64,000 bases of DNA from Aquila chrysaetos chrysaetos (taxonomy: Eukaryota; Chordata; Aves; Accipitriformes; Accipitridae), in the NCBI RefSeq assembly GCF_900496995.4, contig NC_044019.1, positions 4,065,501-4,129,500 on the forward strand, given 5' to 3'. A model generated the notes under the pieces. It searched no databases. It saw nothing but the letters and a program-made list of their open reading frames with translations, and had not been told where the DNA came from. This document shows positions 13,001 through 22,346 of the stretch, piece by piece. How positions within the stretch are numbered: the stretch's first letter is position 1; each line of letters starts with the position of its first letter. A program made the position numbers and the translations under genes.

Positions 13001-15146
13001 CGTAGTCAAAATATTAATGCATACTTGCCAGCCACAAGGTGCCTGCCTCTTATGTGTAGAATACTTGCTCCCTCCTTTTTCTCTTTCCTAAATTTCTGGG
13101 TTTGCAGCACAGTTAGGTTCAATGTGGGAAGTATTCTGAGATAAAGAAATCCCTCTCATCAGCCAACTGAAATAGCTTAAAATGCTTATTTAGTATCCTT
13201 TTAAACTGTCTAGCAAGAGATCAGTCCCCATTCTAGCCATTTTGCTTACGGGAAGTGTTTTCATACTCCACAGCTTGGCTAAGAGTACTGTGCGGCTGCT
13301 TAGCTGGCACTTGGAAGTGCTGAGGAGGGTTTCTGGGTGGAGGGTCTCGATACGGCTGATAGAGGGCTGAGAAGCAGAGTAAATGGTACTTGCTCACCGC
13401 ACTGTAATTATGCGTTGTACAATATGGCTTTAATCACTTGTATGATGGTCATGTATAATTACTGGAGGTAATATTACAGTGTCCTTAATTAACCATCATT
13501 TTAATTTTACAGTATTAATACCAGGCCCAGTGGTGTGCTGTGGGGAAGAGAAAGACTTCTCAGTGTATCTCATGTGTAAAGTCGATGAGAATAACATTTG
13601 TCCTAATTACTCCTACAGGAGCTGCGGAAGTACAAGGAAAATGAGAAGGATACGGAGGTGTTAATGTCAGCACTTTCAGCCATGCAGGATAAAACACAGC
13701 ACTTAGAGAACAGCCTGAGTGCAGAGACAAGAATCAAGCTGGATCTGTTCTCTGCATTAGGAGATGCAAAACGGCAGCTTGAGATTGCCCAAGGTAATGT
13801 GGGATAGTTTAATTCAACGTGTAGTACTGACTGAAATTGTGGAAAATATGACAGAAAGAAAGAATATCCTCCCTTTTTATTTAGGGGTGGGCTATGGCCC
13901 CTGCTCAGCATTTCAGCTTTCAGTAGGTTTTTGTCTTGTACAGCTTTGTGAATGTGAGTCTAAGCAATCCAGCTGATCAGCTGACCTAATTTCCCCAAGC
14001 TATTGAACTGAAGACAATAAATGTCAAGATGGGCGTTTAAGTTAATTTATGATGATTTTCTACATTTTTATAAACCATTACCTTAAAAGCTGGAGAACTT
14101 CTTTTGAAGAGCTAGAAGATAAAATAATAGCTGCCGTCTATTAAGCCCCTGTCCTTGAATCCTAATAATATTTTGATACTCCTGAAGTAAATACAACGTA
14201 AATGGGGGGGGGGGGGATAACCCAACCTGTTTTAAACCTCACACTGGTGAGGTAAGCGTGGACACCAGTGTCTGTGTTGGGCTGGTGTTGCAGCCACCAG
14301 AGGGAGCATGAAGCCAGTATAAAACCCTGCTCAGACTGGCCTTTGTTCAGCTGTGCAAACCATGAAGCAAAATTAAATAACCTTCTGATCTAGTACCTGT
14401 TTAATTTCCCTGCAGAAGTTTGCTTGGTTGCAGGAAAATTTGATTAGAGTGAGAAATTTTTTTGTTTCATTTCATTGGTGTTTCTCTTTACGTAGTTTCA
14501 TAAATTGCTGTAGTGGTGTTGTGAGTGTCCACAAAGGGGGTTTAGAAAAATGGTGAGAATAGGACAGTTTTGAAAATAAAGTAAAGAACACATTTTAATA
14601 AGCGTACACTTCTGCTCCTGTGAGGTGCTTGTAAAATGCAAATGGAAGGGTGCAGAAAAAAGTTAAGCCGTAGAAATAATCTTTTGGTATGTTGCAGCTG
14701 TGAATCCAAACAATGCAAAATCTAATGGGAGTGCTATGTCTAGTTGTGTTACACGGTAACTAGAGGTAATTAAACATAGTTCGTTGACACGAACCAAGAG
14801 TTACTTGAGTTGTGCTTATACTGATAATCATGTTAGAGTGAATGTCTTCTGGGTGTTTTGCTTCAACAGCTGTTATCATTGAACAGTTGGTGGAGGGCGA
14901 GAACATGCTGCTGGTTCTAAGTGATGTTATTTGCTGTTTTCAGGGCAAATCATTCAAAAAGATCAGGAAATCAAGGACCTAAAACAGAAGATTGCAGAAG
15001 TTATGGCAGTAATGCCCAGCATAACATACACTGCAGCCACCAGCACTCTGAGTCCTGTTTCCCCACATTACTCTTCCAAATTTGTGGAGACCAGCCCTTC
15101 TGGACTTGATCCCAATGCCTCTGTTTATCAGCCCTTGAAGAAATGA
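834..15146 (+). CDS. MACO1: Macoilin (TMEM57), 3' seven coding exons, spliced
   Basis: The coding segments are 834-1012, 1479-1977, 10603-10761, 10957-11139, 11978-12098, 13619-13793 and 14944-15146. Joined, they stay in frame and encode 505 residues plus the last base of a preceding Cys codon, out of about 664 in the family. Order of parts: the end of the polytopic membrane region (IGYPVVTLGFGFKSY), a basic juxtamembrane stretch, a 166-residue polar linker rich in Asn, Ser and Lys, then roughly 250 residues of heptad-like coiled coil, ending in a Ser/Pro-rich tail with C-terminus VYQPLKK. Macoilin is a conserved ER/nuclear-envelope membrane protein; in nematodes its loss alters neuronal excitability and sensory behaviour (known for the family). 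All introns are GT-AG except the first in the window, which is GC-AG. Near identity to mammalian macoilin over the whole length makes the call very safe. The N-terminus is missing only because of the window edge. Confidence 0.97.
1013..1018 (+). other. MACO1: Non-canonical GC 5' splice site (GCAAGT)
   Basis: The only junction that keeps the macoilin frame (E-E-A-A-K-G) joins base 1012 to 1479. This gives a donor reading AG|GCAAGT, the usual strong consensus of GC-AG introns, with an otherwise perfect U1 match. The acceptor is TATTGCAG. The alternative GT donor four bases downstream shifts the frame and hits TGA shortly into the next exon. Confidence 0.92.
1148..1191 (+). promoter_or_regulatory. 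Two AATAAA hexamers in a MACO1 intron, candidate intronic poly(A) site
   Basis: AATAAA occurs at 1148-1153, overlapping the read-through stop codon, and again at 1186-1191. Both sit in a near-identical AGAAATAAAATG context 38 bases apart. A T-rich stretch with TGTTTAG and TTCTTTATT follows from about 1200 and could act as the downstream element. Whether cleavage occurs here is inference. Confidence 0.35.
1479..1977 (+). CDS. MACO1: MACO1 exon: polar Asn/Ser/Lys-rich linker
   Basis: This 499-base exon encodes the low-complexity cytoplasmic linker of macoilin (from AAKGLSDMDSS to LSKPDALVR), with basic blocks such as REKGKEKDKDAKKH and a Ser-rich stretch. It carries several NxS/T sequons. The Asn run after LGI is three residues here, and I recall four in human. 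The donor is GTAAGT at 1978, splitting an Arg codon two bases in. Confidence 0.97.
2110..2335 (+). repeat. MIR-like ancient SINE relic
   Basis: The stretch follows the MIR/CORE-SINE order on the + strand: a tRNA-derived middle (GCAGCCTTGAGCAAATTGCTT, with the usual CCTTGGGCAAGTCACTT element diverged), CTACCTCAGT, then CTACCTCACAGGGGTGTTGTGAGG and an AATAAATAG tail region. It is diverged and interrupted by the tandem duplication listed separately. The family is assigned by eye only. Confidence 0.6.
2201..2253 (+). repeat. 23-bp tandem duplication (two copies plus a partial third)
   Basis: A 23-base unit starting TACCTCAGTATATGATACTT occurs at 2201-2223 and is repeated without change at 2224-2246. 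The first seven bases recur at 2247. The duplication sits inside the MIR-like relic. The perfect identity suggests a recent slippage event. Confidence 0.9.
5207..5223 (+). repeat. A17 homopolymer in an A-rich stretch
   Basis: An uninterrupted run of 17 A follows an AAACAAACCAAACC prefix, probably the tail of an old retroposon or a simple A-rich tract. No element body is recognisable upstream. Confidence 0.8.
6991..7063 (+). repeat. (CT)n microsatellite, 36 uninterrupted units
   Basis: A perfect dinucleotide CT repeat of 73 bases lies inside the large MACO1 intron. It is a pure polypyrimidine/polypurine tract and likely length-polymorphic. Confidence 0.99.
10603..10761 (+). CDS. MACO1: MACO1 exon: start of the coiled coil
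   Basis: The translation LEQDIKKLKADLQASRQ through QENELLQNK is the first strongly heptad-patterned segment of macoilin's C-terminal coiled coil. The acceptor is TTTCTTAG at 10595-10602 and the donor GTATGT at 10762. The exon begins with the last base of an Arg codon and ends two bases into a Lys codon. Confidence 0.97.
10762..10956 (+). other. MACO1: Short MACO1 intron (195 bases)
   Basis: The GTATGT donor and TTTCCAG acceptor flank a plain intron. Nothing else is visible in it. Confidence 0.95.
10957..11139 (+). CDS. MACO1: MACO1 exon: coiled coil, basic EEKKRKKLEE block
   Basis: The exon encodes LHNAVQMKQKDKQ through AARAVAFAAAT. The Lys/Glu-rich segment MEEKKRKKLEEAT and the Ala-rich AVAFAAA run are hallmarks of macoilin. 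The donor is GTACTT at 11140, a weaker 5' splice site than the others. Phase is kept across both junctions. Confidence 0.97.
11140..11977 (+). other. MACO1: MACO1 intron (838 bases)
   Basis: The intron runs from a GTACTT donor to a TTTTCTGCAG acceptor. It has T-rich simple sequence near 11265-11295 and no recognisable gene or repeat family. Confidence 0.9.
11978..12098 (+). CDS. MACO1: MACO1 exon: coiled coil GECTETLRNRIRELE
   Basis: The translation GECTETLRNRIRELETE through ELEIKVQ continues the coiled coil. The first base completes an Arg codon and the exon ends on a codon boundary at the GTAATG donor. Conservation with mammalian macoilin is high, with a few substitutions in the KLTIDIKLKED stretch. 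Confidence 0.97.
12099..13618 (+). other. MACO1: MACO1 intron (1.5 kb)
   Basis: This is a canonical intron (GTAATG to CCTACAG). It contains a T19 run at 12489-12507 and otherwise AT-rich unique-looking sequence. No coding or repeat family is recognised. Confidence 0.9.
13619..13793 (+). CDS. MACO1: MACO1 exon: coiled coil, LSAMQDKTQHLENSL
   Basis: The exon encodes ELRKYKENEKDTEVLM through SALGDAKRQLEIAQ, the penultimate coiled-coil segment and one of the best conserved parts of macoilin. The acceptor is CCTACAG at 13612-13618 and the donor GTAATG at 13794. It ends one base into a Gly codon. Confidence 0.97.
13794..14943 (+). other. MACO1: MACO1 last intron (1.15 kb)
   Basis: This is a GTAATG to TTTTCAG intron. 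It carries a G13 homopolymer at 14204-14216. No gene is visible, and the remaining sequence has no repeat family I recognise. Confidence 0.9.
14204..14216 (+). repeat. G13 homopolymer
   Basis: Thirteen consecutive G occur in an AT-rich intron. It is a sequencing-error-prone site, so its true length may differ. Confidence 0.9.
14944..15146 (+). CDS. MACO1: MACO1 terminal coding exon
   Basis: The translation QIIQKDQEIKDLKQKIAEVM closes the coiled coil. A Ser/Pro/Thr-rich tail follows (ITYTAATSTLSPVSPHYSS, then FVETSPSGLDPNASVYQPL) and ends in KK, with the TGA stop at 15144-15146. The end matches the macoilin C-terminus exactly in position. Its last residues are Leu-Lys-Lys; whether this acts as a di-lysine ER signal is unclear, because the canonical signal is KKxx. 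Confidence 0.97.
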
Positions 15147-15476
15147 ATGCCAATTTTCTTTTTGCCCAGTAATTTTGTCATGCTGAAGGCATCACACAGG
15201 AGTGTCTCTTGCAGTCAAGATGAAATTGTATTGTGTGAGACTGTATTTGTTGTCATTTAAAACAGGATAAAAAGAACATCTGGATTGACTAGAACTGCCC
15301 ATCAGTTTTTCTTGTAAATTTTTAGAAAACCTCACAGAACTTTGCAATTTATTTTCCTTGGCCAATGCATTAAAAACAATTCTTGGTTTTCAAGTAGCCA
15401 ATTTTGCCTTTTTATGTACTCTTGCATGGTTTCCTCTTGAAAAATACAGGGCTTTGCTTGATTTTGAACCCTTTCT

Positions 15477-15478
<2 letters not shown>

Positions 15479-15522
<44 letters not shown>
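15479..15522 (+). repeat. T44 homopolymer in the MACO1 3' UTR
   Basis: Forty-four consecutive T lie about 330 bases after the stop codon, the longest homopolymer in the window. It could be the reverse-orientation tail of a lost retroposon or slippage, and its length may be an assembly artefact. Confidence 0.95.
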
Positions 15523-15526
<4 letters not shown>

Positions 15527-16125
15527 AATCAAGTTGAATTTGCAGATTCATTCAGAAATAGTGAGGAAAAAACTTTAGTTTTTACAGTGAAAGGGTTAAA
15601 TAATCTAACAAAGCTTTGATTTATAGATGTATTAAATACAAATATGTGATGTTGCAGAAGATAATTTGATTACCCCTCAAAGGACCAAACAAATTTCAGG
15701 GGCGTTGTTTAAGGGAAAGAGTAAGAGAATAGATGATGATGTGACGGTTGTTGTTGTGTGAAATATTTATATTCCCATTGGTGTTTTTAGTCATTGAGAA
15801 TTGCTAACAGTCTTGTTCACAGTGCCTTGGGAAAAGACATTTCAAGAGGAAACTTGATAGTTTAAACTATTTTTTCCCCCCTTCACTGTCATCTAGCTTA
15901 TATATCAAGCTCATTACAGAGTCTACTGCAAATTGTACATGGTAATTTGGATGTTCATTATAAACCAAGGTTACATCTCCTGTTTATTTTGATATAAACT
16001 CAGCAGTGTTCTGTAACTTGCCTTGATTATACTGCATCATGGAAGGCACAATATCAATACAGGAAGCGTTATTGTGAAGGCGGAACTGTGCAATGTACTG
16101 TATACAAGAGACTGTAAAGCTGGCT

Positions 16126-16131
16126 AATAAA
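16126..16131 (+). terminator. MACO1: Poly(A) signal AATAAA, proximal
   Basis: This is a canonical hexamer 980 bases downstream of the MACO1 stop, followed within 25 bases by a T-rich run. It is the best candidate for the main 3' end. Confidence 0.6.
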
Positions 16132-16863
16132 AGCTGCAGTTCTGGGTTTTTTTTATTTTATTCAACTGTGATTTACACTTTATATCACCTTGTGTTTGAC
16201 AATTTAAATGGAGCTGAATATTTTTCAGCTGTTGTGCCAAGGAGTTTTTAAGGAGTTTTAAAGGAAACTCATAAATTGCACAAAGGTTTAAGTTAAAATG
16301 TATATTATACATTGATAGAAAGTGTTTGCACTGGCAACTTCTGAAGTGTTTCAGATTTTTTGAGGGTGGGGATTGGAGGGGTGGGAAGCAAAATTGTATT
16401 GGAAACTAGCAGAATTACAAACCCAACATTATGATTTTGCAAACATGCAGTGGACTCTGGAAGGACAAAGTTCTTCTTAAAAGAAAAGATTTTTTTTTTT
16501 TTTAAAGTTTCATGTTAATTGGCATGTATGCCTCATTAAAAAAAGAAATGAAGTAGGACACGCAAGTCAATAGAAGTATTAAAGTTTCATCATTTTAATC
16601 ACAGATATTCTTTTGGGATAAAACTTCTAGCTTTAGCCAGGTGTGCATGTTGCTGTCATTTGCATTTTTGAATCATCTTGTGTAATTGTCACCATAAAAG
16701 TGTTACTCAGAAATGTCATAGGTTTTTCATCTTTGTGCAAAACATGAAATATTGTCACTGACTTTTTGTGTTGAGGTTCCCCCATTTTGCTGCCTACTTT
16801 GGCACAATTTTCGTTCAATACTTGGTCTTGGCTGCATTCTTTTTTTCTGTGGGGTTTACAAAG

Positions 16864-16869
16864 AATAAA
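16864..16869 (+). terminator. MACO1: Poly(A) signal AATAAA, possible distal site
   Basis: A second AATAAA lies about 740 bases further on, followed by T-rich sequence at 16897-16915. It may serve a longer MACO1 3' UTR. There is no independent evidence in the sequence. Confidence 0.3.
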
Positions 16870-17086
16870 CATTTTCTTGCAGATAAAAGAAAATAATTTT
16901 TTTTGCCTTTTTAACTGACCTGATTTAGCCTGGTATAAAGAATACATTTTGTTTTAAAGAGCACTCTGTTATTCCAGGTAAGTCTTCTCTTTTGCAACAG
17001 AGCTTCACTTCTGTGAAACAGAAGGAAGAACAGATGTTTTTTGTATTTGACATATAAACTTAGCAAGTTACCCTGTCTGTGGCTTT

Positions 17087-17108
17087 AAAAAAAAAAAAAA
17101 AAAAAAAA
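17087..17108 (+). repeat. A22 homopolymer
   Basis: A genomic run of 22 A lies downstream of MACO1. It could be a retroposon tail or simple repeat, and it is a likely internal-priming site for oligo-dT cDNA if MACO1 transcripts extend this far. Confidence 0.9.
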
Positions 17109-17409
17109 GGTGAATTTTTTGAGAATTGCAGAAGTATGTCTGTAAGTTTAGCCTTTGTTCCTTTCCAGCCATTCTCCTTACTGCCAAAGCAAAGCAAAGA
17201 TGGACGATTTGGAGGTCATTATTGAGACAAAAAGAAAGAACAACTTGTCCCTGGTTTTCAGTATATCAGCTTAATACTCTTAGCAGCCACAGTTCCTGTT
17301 GTAAAAATTTTTATTGTGAATCCTGCAGTTGTATTCAGGGTAAATGAGCTGCCTTTTACATCTTTGCTTTGGCTACTGCTGTAGCTGGTCCTGACATGGG
17401 TGTTCTTCT

Positions 17410-17493
17410 CTGACTGGATTAGGCCTTCAGGTAAAATTTTTCAGGTACCAAGAAATTCCAACCTCAACTATTCTGTGATTCTGCTGCAAGCAC
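17410..17493 (+). repeat. CR1 LINE 3'-end fragment
   Basis: The segment carries the diverged CR1 3' tail in order: ACTGGATTAGG, then AATTCCAACCTCAACTATT, then the diagnostic CTGTGATTCTG octamer-type terminus. CR1 is the dominant LINE of bird genomes and inserts are usually 5'-truncated, as here. No reverse transcriptase frame is present. Confidence 0.6.
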
Positions 17494-20400
17494 TTCCAGA
17501 ACTTTCCAGTTCGCTGAGGACGTGTTCTTTTTTTCTTTCTTCTTCTCAAACCACCACCACTCTGACATACACGTAGATCATCTAATCAAAATACATTATA
17601 GATAAGTTTGCAATTTTAACGTATCACGTTGCAGTGCAGCAGAAGTTGCATTCTGTAGTACCCTCCTCAGTTCAAATGGAAATGTTCCTTTAGGAAAGGT
17701 GAAAGTATTTGCAGGCACCAGTCTGCTATACAGGATAAGTGGAGTGAGTGGAAGGAGATAATTTAAGCACTCAAATCTTATACCAGCCAACCTCTGGATC
17801 TTTAAATATTTAAATGTCTGAAATGGAAAATATCTTAATGACTCATCATAAATTGTACTTGCAAGATTAATATATAGGGAATTTAAGAACGTAACACTGC
17901 AGAAGGGTCACCTAGGATATTTTGTTTTTTCTACAGTCAATTTTGAAATATTACTGCGGAATAAATACTCTAGAGAGATCTGCCAAAGAAAAACTGAAGT
18001 ATCCAGAACTTTTTCCATCAGCATAAGTCTAGGAAGAAAAGGTAATGGAAAGACAGGACTTCTATGTAATGGTTTTGAGCACCTCGGGGTTTATCCTCAC
18101 TAAAATTTTAAGTAGAGCGGAAAGCAGTATGTAATTTTATTTTTAATATTTAACAAAAAGCTCCTTTATTCATAGAATCTATTCTCTAACTGTGCTAAGA
18201 TGAACTAGCTCCCCTTTCTTGGTATATTTCATGGTGATGGGGAAGGGAGGGCTTCAATGCATGTATTGAACTCGGTCTTGCTTCATCAAATAACTTCCAG
18301 AAAGTAAAAAAAAATTGCTGCTTTGACTGAAATGTCCTCTGTGGCCAGCTGGAAATGAAGCTGGAGATACCAACTTGAGCGCAGGAAAGCAGGTGAACTT
18401 CCATCTACCTTAAAGTAGCTATTTCCTCTGAAGTGTTTAAGCAGAACAAGCTTGTGGTTTGTTTTTCCTTTTTATTTCTTAATTGTTAAATCAGATTTGG
18501 AATTTGTTTGCTTATCCCAGCGTTGCCTTAAGCACACTGGAATTGCACACTAGAGTAACTGGCTCCAAGACAGTGTCTTAGACGAAAAGAAGCGTGCCTT
18601 TCAGCATTTCCCAATCCTGCCGTTATTGTGTCCAGGAGCTGGCTGCTCTGAATATGTTGTTATTGATGACATTTGTATGCAACAGATGGATTTTTTTGCA
18701 CTTCAAAATAAAAATCAGACTCCTTCCAATAGCATTTGATAGAAAATGCTCCATGAAAAAGTTTAACCCTTTTCCTTTACCGATAGTGCCTGCTATTGAG
18801 AATAAGACTGTTCCCGAGATTAGCATCGGAGAGTGGAAGGAGAGCCTAACCCAAAGTCTGCATTTGACCTCATCCAAACAGGTTTGTGTACTACTGGCAC
18901 TGGGCACCACTGTAGTGCAGCAGCTTGATCGTCTGCAGCAGTTAAGTTGCTGGGGTTTTGTTTTTTGTTGGTTTGTGTTTTTTTTAAAACGTACAAGTCA
19001 CAGTCATAAGCTCAATGGTTATTAAATACATAGGACTTAGTGTGCAGTGGGGGATGTGTTTCTTTACTACTGGACACTTCCTTTTCTTGTATTGCAATTT
19101 GGAAGTCAAGGTCAGAAATAGACCTTCAGCAAGTTAATACATAATAGATTATAAAAATGAAATCTGAGATGCCACAGTATCTTAATTGAATCAGCTTCTA
19201 TGATGTACTAAAATAATACACAAGCATTTGACTAAAGCATTTCTAATAAAGGAGAATAGGCAGAAAAAAAGGGCAAGAATCCATTTCAATCAAGTTCAAA
19301 TGTAAGTGGCTCATTTACCTATAATATCTCTGAGTGGTAATTATGCTGTTCTAGAGCATGTTGTCAGGTTCAGAAAATACTGGGTTTTACTGCTTACAAT
19401 GAAAAACTTTAAACTATATGTCTTACGTAATTAACAAGAAATTATTTCCCATCAAAATTTAGCTGGTATGAACAATAATGGTTTGATTATAATAAAATAG
19501 TAGTGGCAGTTAGTGAAAGTGTAGCCTGCTCTCTTTATGTTTCTGGAAATGCTCCAGGAGTAGTACATTTTTTTGTGGGAAAATGCAGCTTTTTCTTGCT
19601 CTACCCTAAAGCATTAGCTTAACAATTTCCTTTTCCTAACAAACACAGCTGTAATGCAGTACCCTGATCATAAACCAAGTGTCAGCTTCAGGTGAATTTT
19701 CTTATCCTTTGCTTTCAAGCCATTCCATTCAAAGTCTGATTGAAACATTCCTTATGCAAAATGCATGACAAGCATTTTAAAGACAATTTAAGATGGTGCT
19801 AAAACCAAGGGATTCTTACAAGATTGAAATAACCAGCATTTTACAATCTTTATCTCCATAATTGCTCACTTAATCTGATCTGTTTCCTCATACATTTGCC
19901 ACTATATCCTAACTTTCATTAACCTTGACTAAACAATTTGGTCTCTTGATGATCTTTTTAGGCAGTATCTCTATTTTTTGTAACTTCTTCAGGTGTGTTG
20001 TCACTTAAAACCATCTGTTTACCTGCAATTTCTTTTTTTTTTTTTAAATATGCTTAGGATTTTTTTTTCTTAGGCCTCTCTATGAATTAACTGCCATATA
20101 GAATAATTGCAAGAAATTTTTATCATGAGAAGATTTATGCTTCATCTGCTTTTAGTCCCGTGTATCAAAAAGCAAACCAAAACGATTATATAGAGTGCCT
20201 CCATTACCCATGGGAATGCATTTCCATCTGCAAAGCCCCTGAGGCTCTTTGGAGGGCAGCAGGGCCCTGCATCTTTAAAGAAACCAAATCATATGCCATC
20301 CTTAGAGACTTAAGTTTTAAAATATTAAACTGTTTTGATGGGGAAAAAAGATGAGAAGTGAAGTAGTCTTTTACTGGCGATTAGCTTGAAGAAAAAAAAA

Positions 20401-21778
20401 TTCAAATACTCCTAAATCCCAAGTAAATTTGGATCTGAAACTAAATGTTGTGGTTCATAGCAGTTTTCAATGACAATATTTGAGATCTGGAGGGCCCGAA
20501 GAGAACATGTCTTGGAGTTTTCTGAAAGTGAAAACTTACTAAAAGGAAAAGTACTTTGTGTCCTCTGCAAAACAGCCACGAGAGGGCCCAGGATGCCCAG
20601 GGTGAGCCTGGCCCTGCTTAGAGAGCAAATCATGAACATTACTCAGTCACCAGCATACTGGAAAAAATTCCATTTCTTTTTAAACAGACATCTGAATGTT
20701 ATTTCATAGTCTTTCCGTTATGTGAAGGAATAGGAAATTCATCTTGGGAAGCCCAGAGAGCTCAGAAATACATGGATTTGTGTGATAATAAAAGTATAAT
20801 CAATATGCAAACATTTTCTCTATGTGAGACGATATAGAGATTCAAAGAAAGGGAAGAAAAAAGGCTTTGCTTTATTCTCCATATCCAGAAGCCTTTCTGA
20901 TGCAGAAACCAAAGCAATATAGATCCTTGGTTGAAGTTTGATGCAAATACAGCAAAGTTTCCACACTGTATACGCCTAGAGTATTTTACCCATCTTCTGT
21001 CTGTGGTGATGGTACTTACCTGCTGAACTGCCTTTGCAGCAGGGTGTCTGCCTGCTTCAGCTGCAGCTTGCCAGTAACTCTTTTTTCTCAGGAACACTGA
21101 CATTACAGCTTAAATACCTTTCAAAGATCCATGGCTAGTCATGATATCCTACAAGCCATTATGTCTTTGCTATCCAAAAGTGCAGAATTGTCACCTCCCA
21201 TAAATGAAAGGTATTATTTAGAAATGCAGGTGAAAAACATTTAGTCCTGGCCCAAAGCCTAGTTTATGATCTGGTATAAAAACCAGATCTTAGGGCTAAA
21301 AACAAGTTGCTGAAACTCTCCTCTATTTGCAAAGGGGTACAGCATGTATCTTGACTTGTACGGAGGAGCTGGTTTAGATTTCTGTTGAGAATAATTCTTC
21401 TCATTGAAGTTCAATTTATAGTAAAAGATTACCAGCATCAAAAGTCACTACATTAAAAATACTCTATGTTTACAAATATTCTTTTTTAACCTTAGACAAA
21501 TTTTAACATGGGGCAGGGAGAAACCACACCAGTGCTGTAAGATGTCCCATTAATGCCCTGTTGTTGTGGAGTTGACCTTCATTAGCTCATTCCTTTGACT
21601 TCCTAATTTAAATGCAATTCTCCACACTGGCTCCTCTAAACTCTGTGCTGTGTCTCATTGTCTGGTGTGTACAGCGTGTATTGCCATGCAGCTGTACAGC
21701 AGGACTGGGCGGGCCGGTGGCTGGGAGGTTATTCTTTGAAGAAGATGAAGAGGATTATGGAATGAATTTGTTTTGCCT
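17494..21778. other. Intergenic stretch, no gene seen
   Basis: This AT-rich sequence lies between the CR1 fragment and the solo LTR. All open frames are short, without splice-consistent neighbours or recognisable homology. It contains scattered A and T runs (for example near 20032-20045 and 20391-20400) but no repeat family I can name. Confidence 0.7.
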
Positions 21779-22346
21779 TGTCGTGGTTTAACCCCAGCCA
21801 GCAACTGAGCCCCACGCAGCCGCTCACTCACTTCCCCCCCACCCAGTGGCATGGGGGAGAGAATCGGAAGGAAAAACGTAGAACTCATGGGCTGAGATAA
21901 GAACAGTTTAATAGAACAGAAAAGAAGAAACTAATTAATAATAATAATAATAATAAAAGGATTGGAATATACAAAACAAGTGATGCACAATGCAATTGCT
22001 CACCACTTGCTGACCTATGCCCAGTTAGTTCCCAAGCAGTGATCCCACCAGGCCAACTCCTCCCAGTTTATATACTGGGCATGATGTCACACGGTATGGA
22101 ATACCCCTTTGGCCAGGTTGGGTCAGCTGTCCTGGCTGTGTCCCCTCCCAACTCCTTGTGCCCCTCCAGCCTTCTTGCTGGCTGGGCATGAGAAGCTGAA
22201 AAATCCTTGTCTTAGTATAAGCACTACTTAGCAACAACTGAAAACATCAGTGTGTTATCAAGGCTATTCTCATGCTAAATCCAAAACATAACACTAGACC
22301 AGCTACTAGAATGAAAATTAACTCTATCCCAGCCAAAACCAGGACA
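21779..22346 (-). mobile_element. Solo LTR of an avian endogenous retrovirus, antisense
   Basis: Read on the - strand, this 568-base element begins TGTCCTGG and ends CCACGACA, giving TG...CA ends that extend to TGTC...GACA. It has a TATA box (GTATATAAAC, + strand 22066-22075), an ATTAAA poly(A) signal (+ strand 21907-21912) and a (TTA)7 tract. The sequence matches an LTR family common across neoavian birds, often described as ERVL/ERVK-like; the exact subfamily cannot be set here. There is no primer-binding site, gag, pol or env on either side, so it is a solo LTR left by recombination. I see no matching 5- or 6-base target duplication. Confidence 0.9.
21936..21956 (+). repeat. (TAA)7 microsatellite inside the LTR
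   Basis: Seven perfect TAA units lie within the solo LTR. A TTA tract at this position is typical of this LTR family and tends to vary in length. Confidence 0.95.

Larger units (their letters stand above)
15147..16150 (+). other. MACO1: MACO1 3' UTR (to the proximal poly(A) signal)
   Basis: No other gene starts here and the sequence is AT-rich, as expected of a vertebrate 3' UTR. It includes a 44-base T run and ends near an AATAAA at 16126-16131 followed by a T-rich stretch (TTTTTTTTATTTTATT) that can act as a downstream element. The exact cleavage site is inferred. Confidence 0.7.

Noticed and set aside
21779-22346. Full-length endogenous retrovirus
   Set aside because: Only one LTR is present; neither flank has a primer-binding site or retroviral reading frames.
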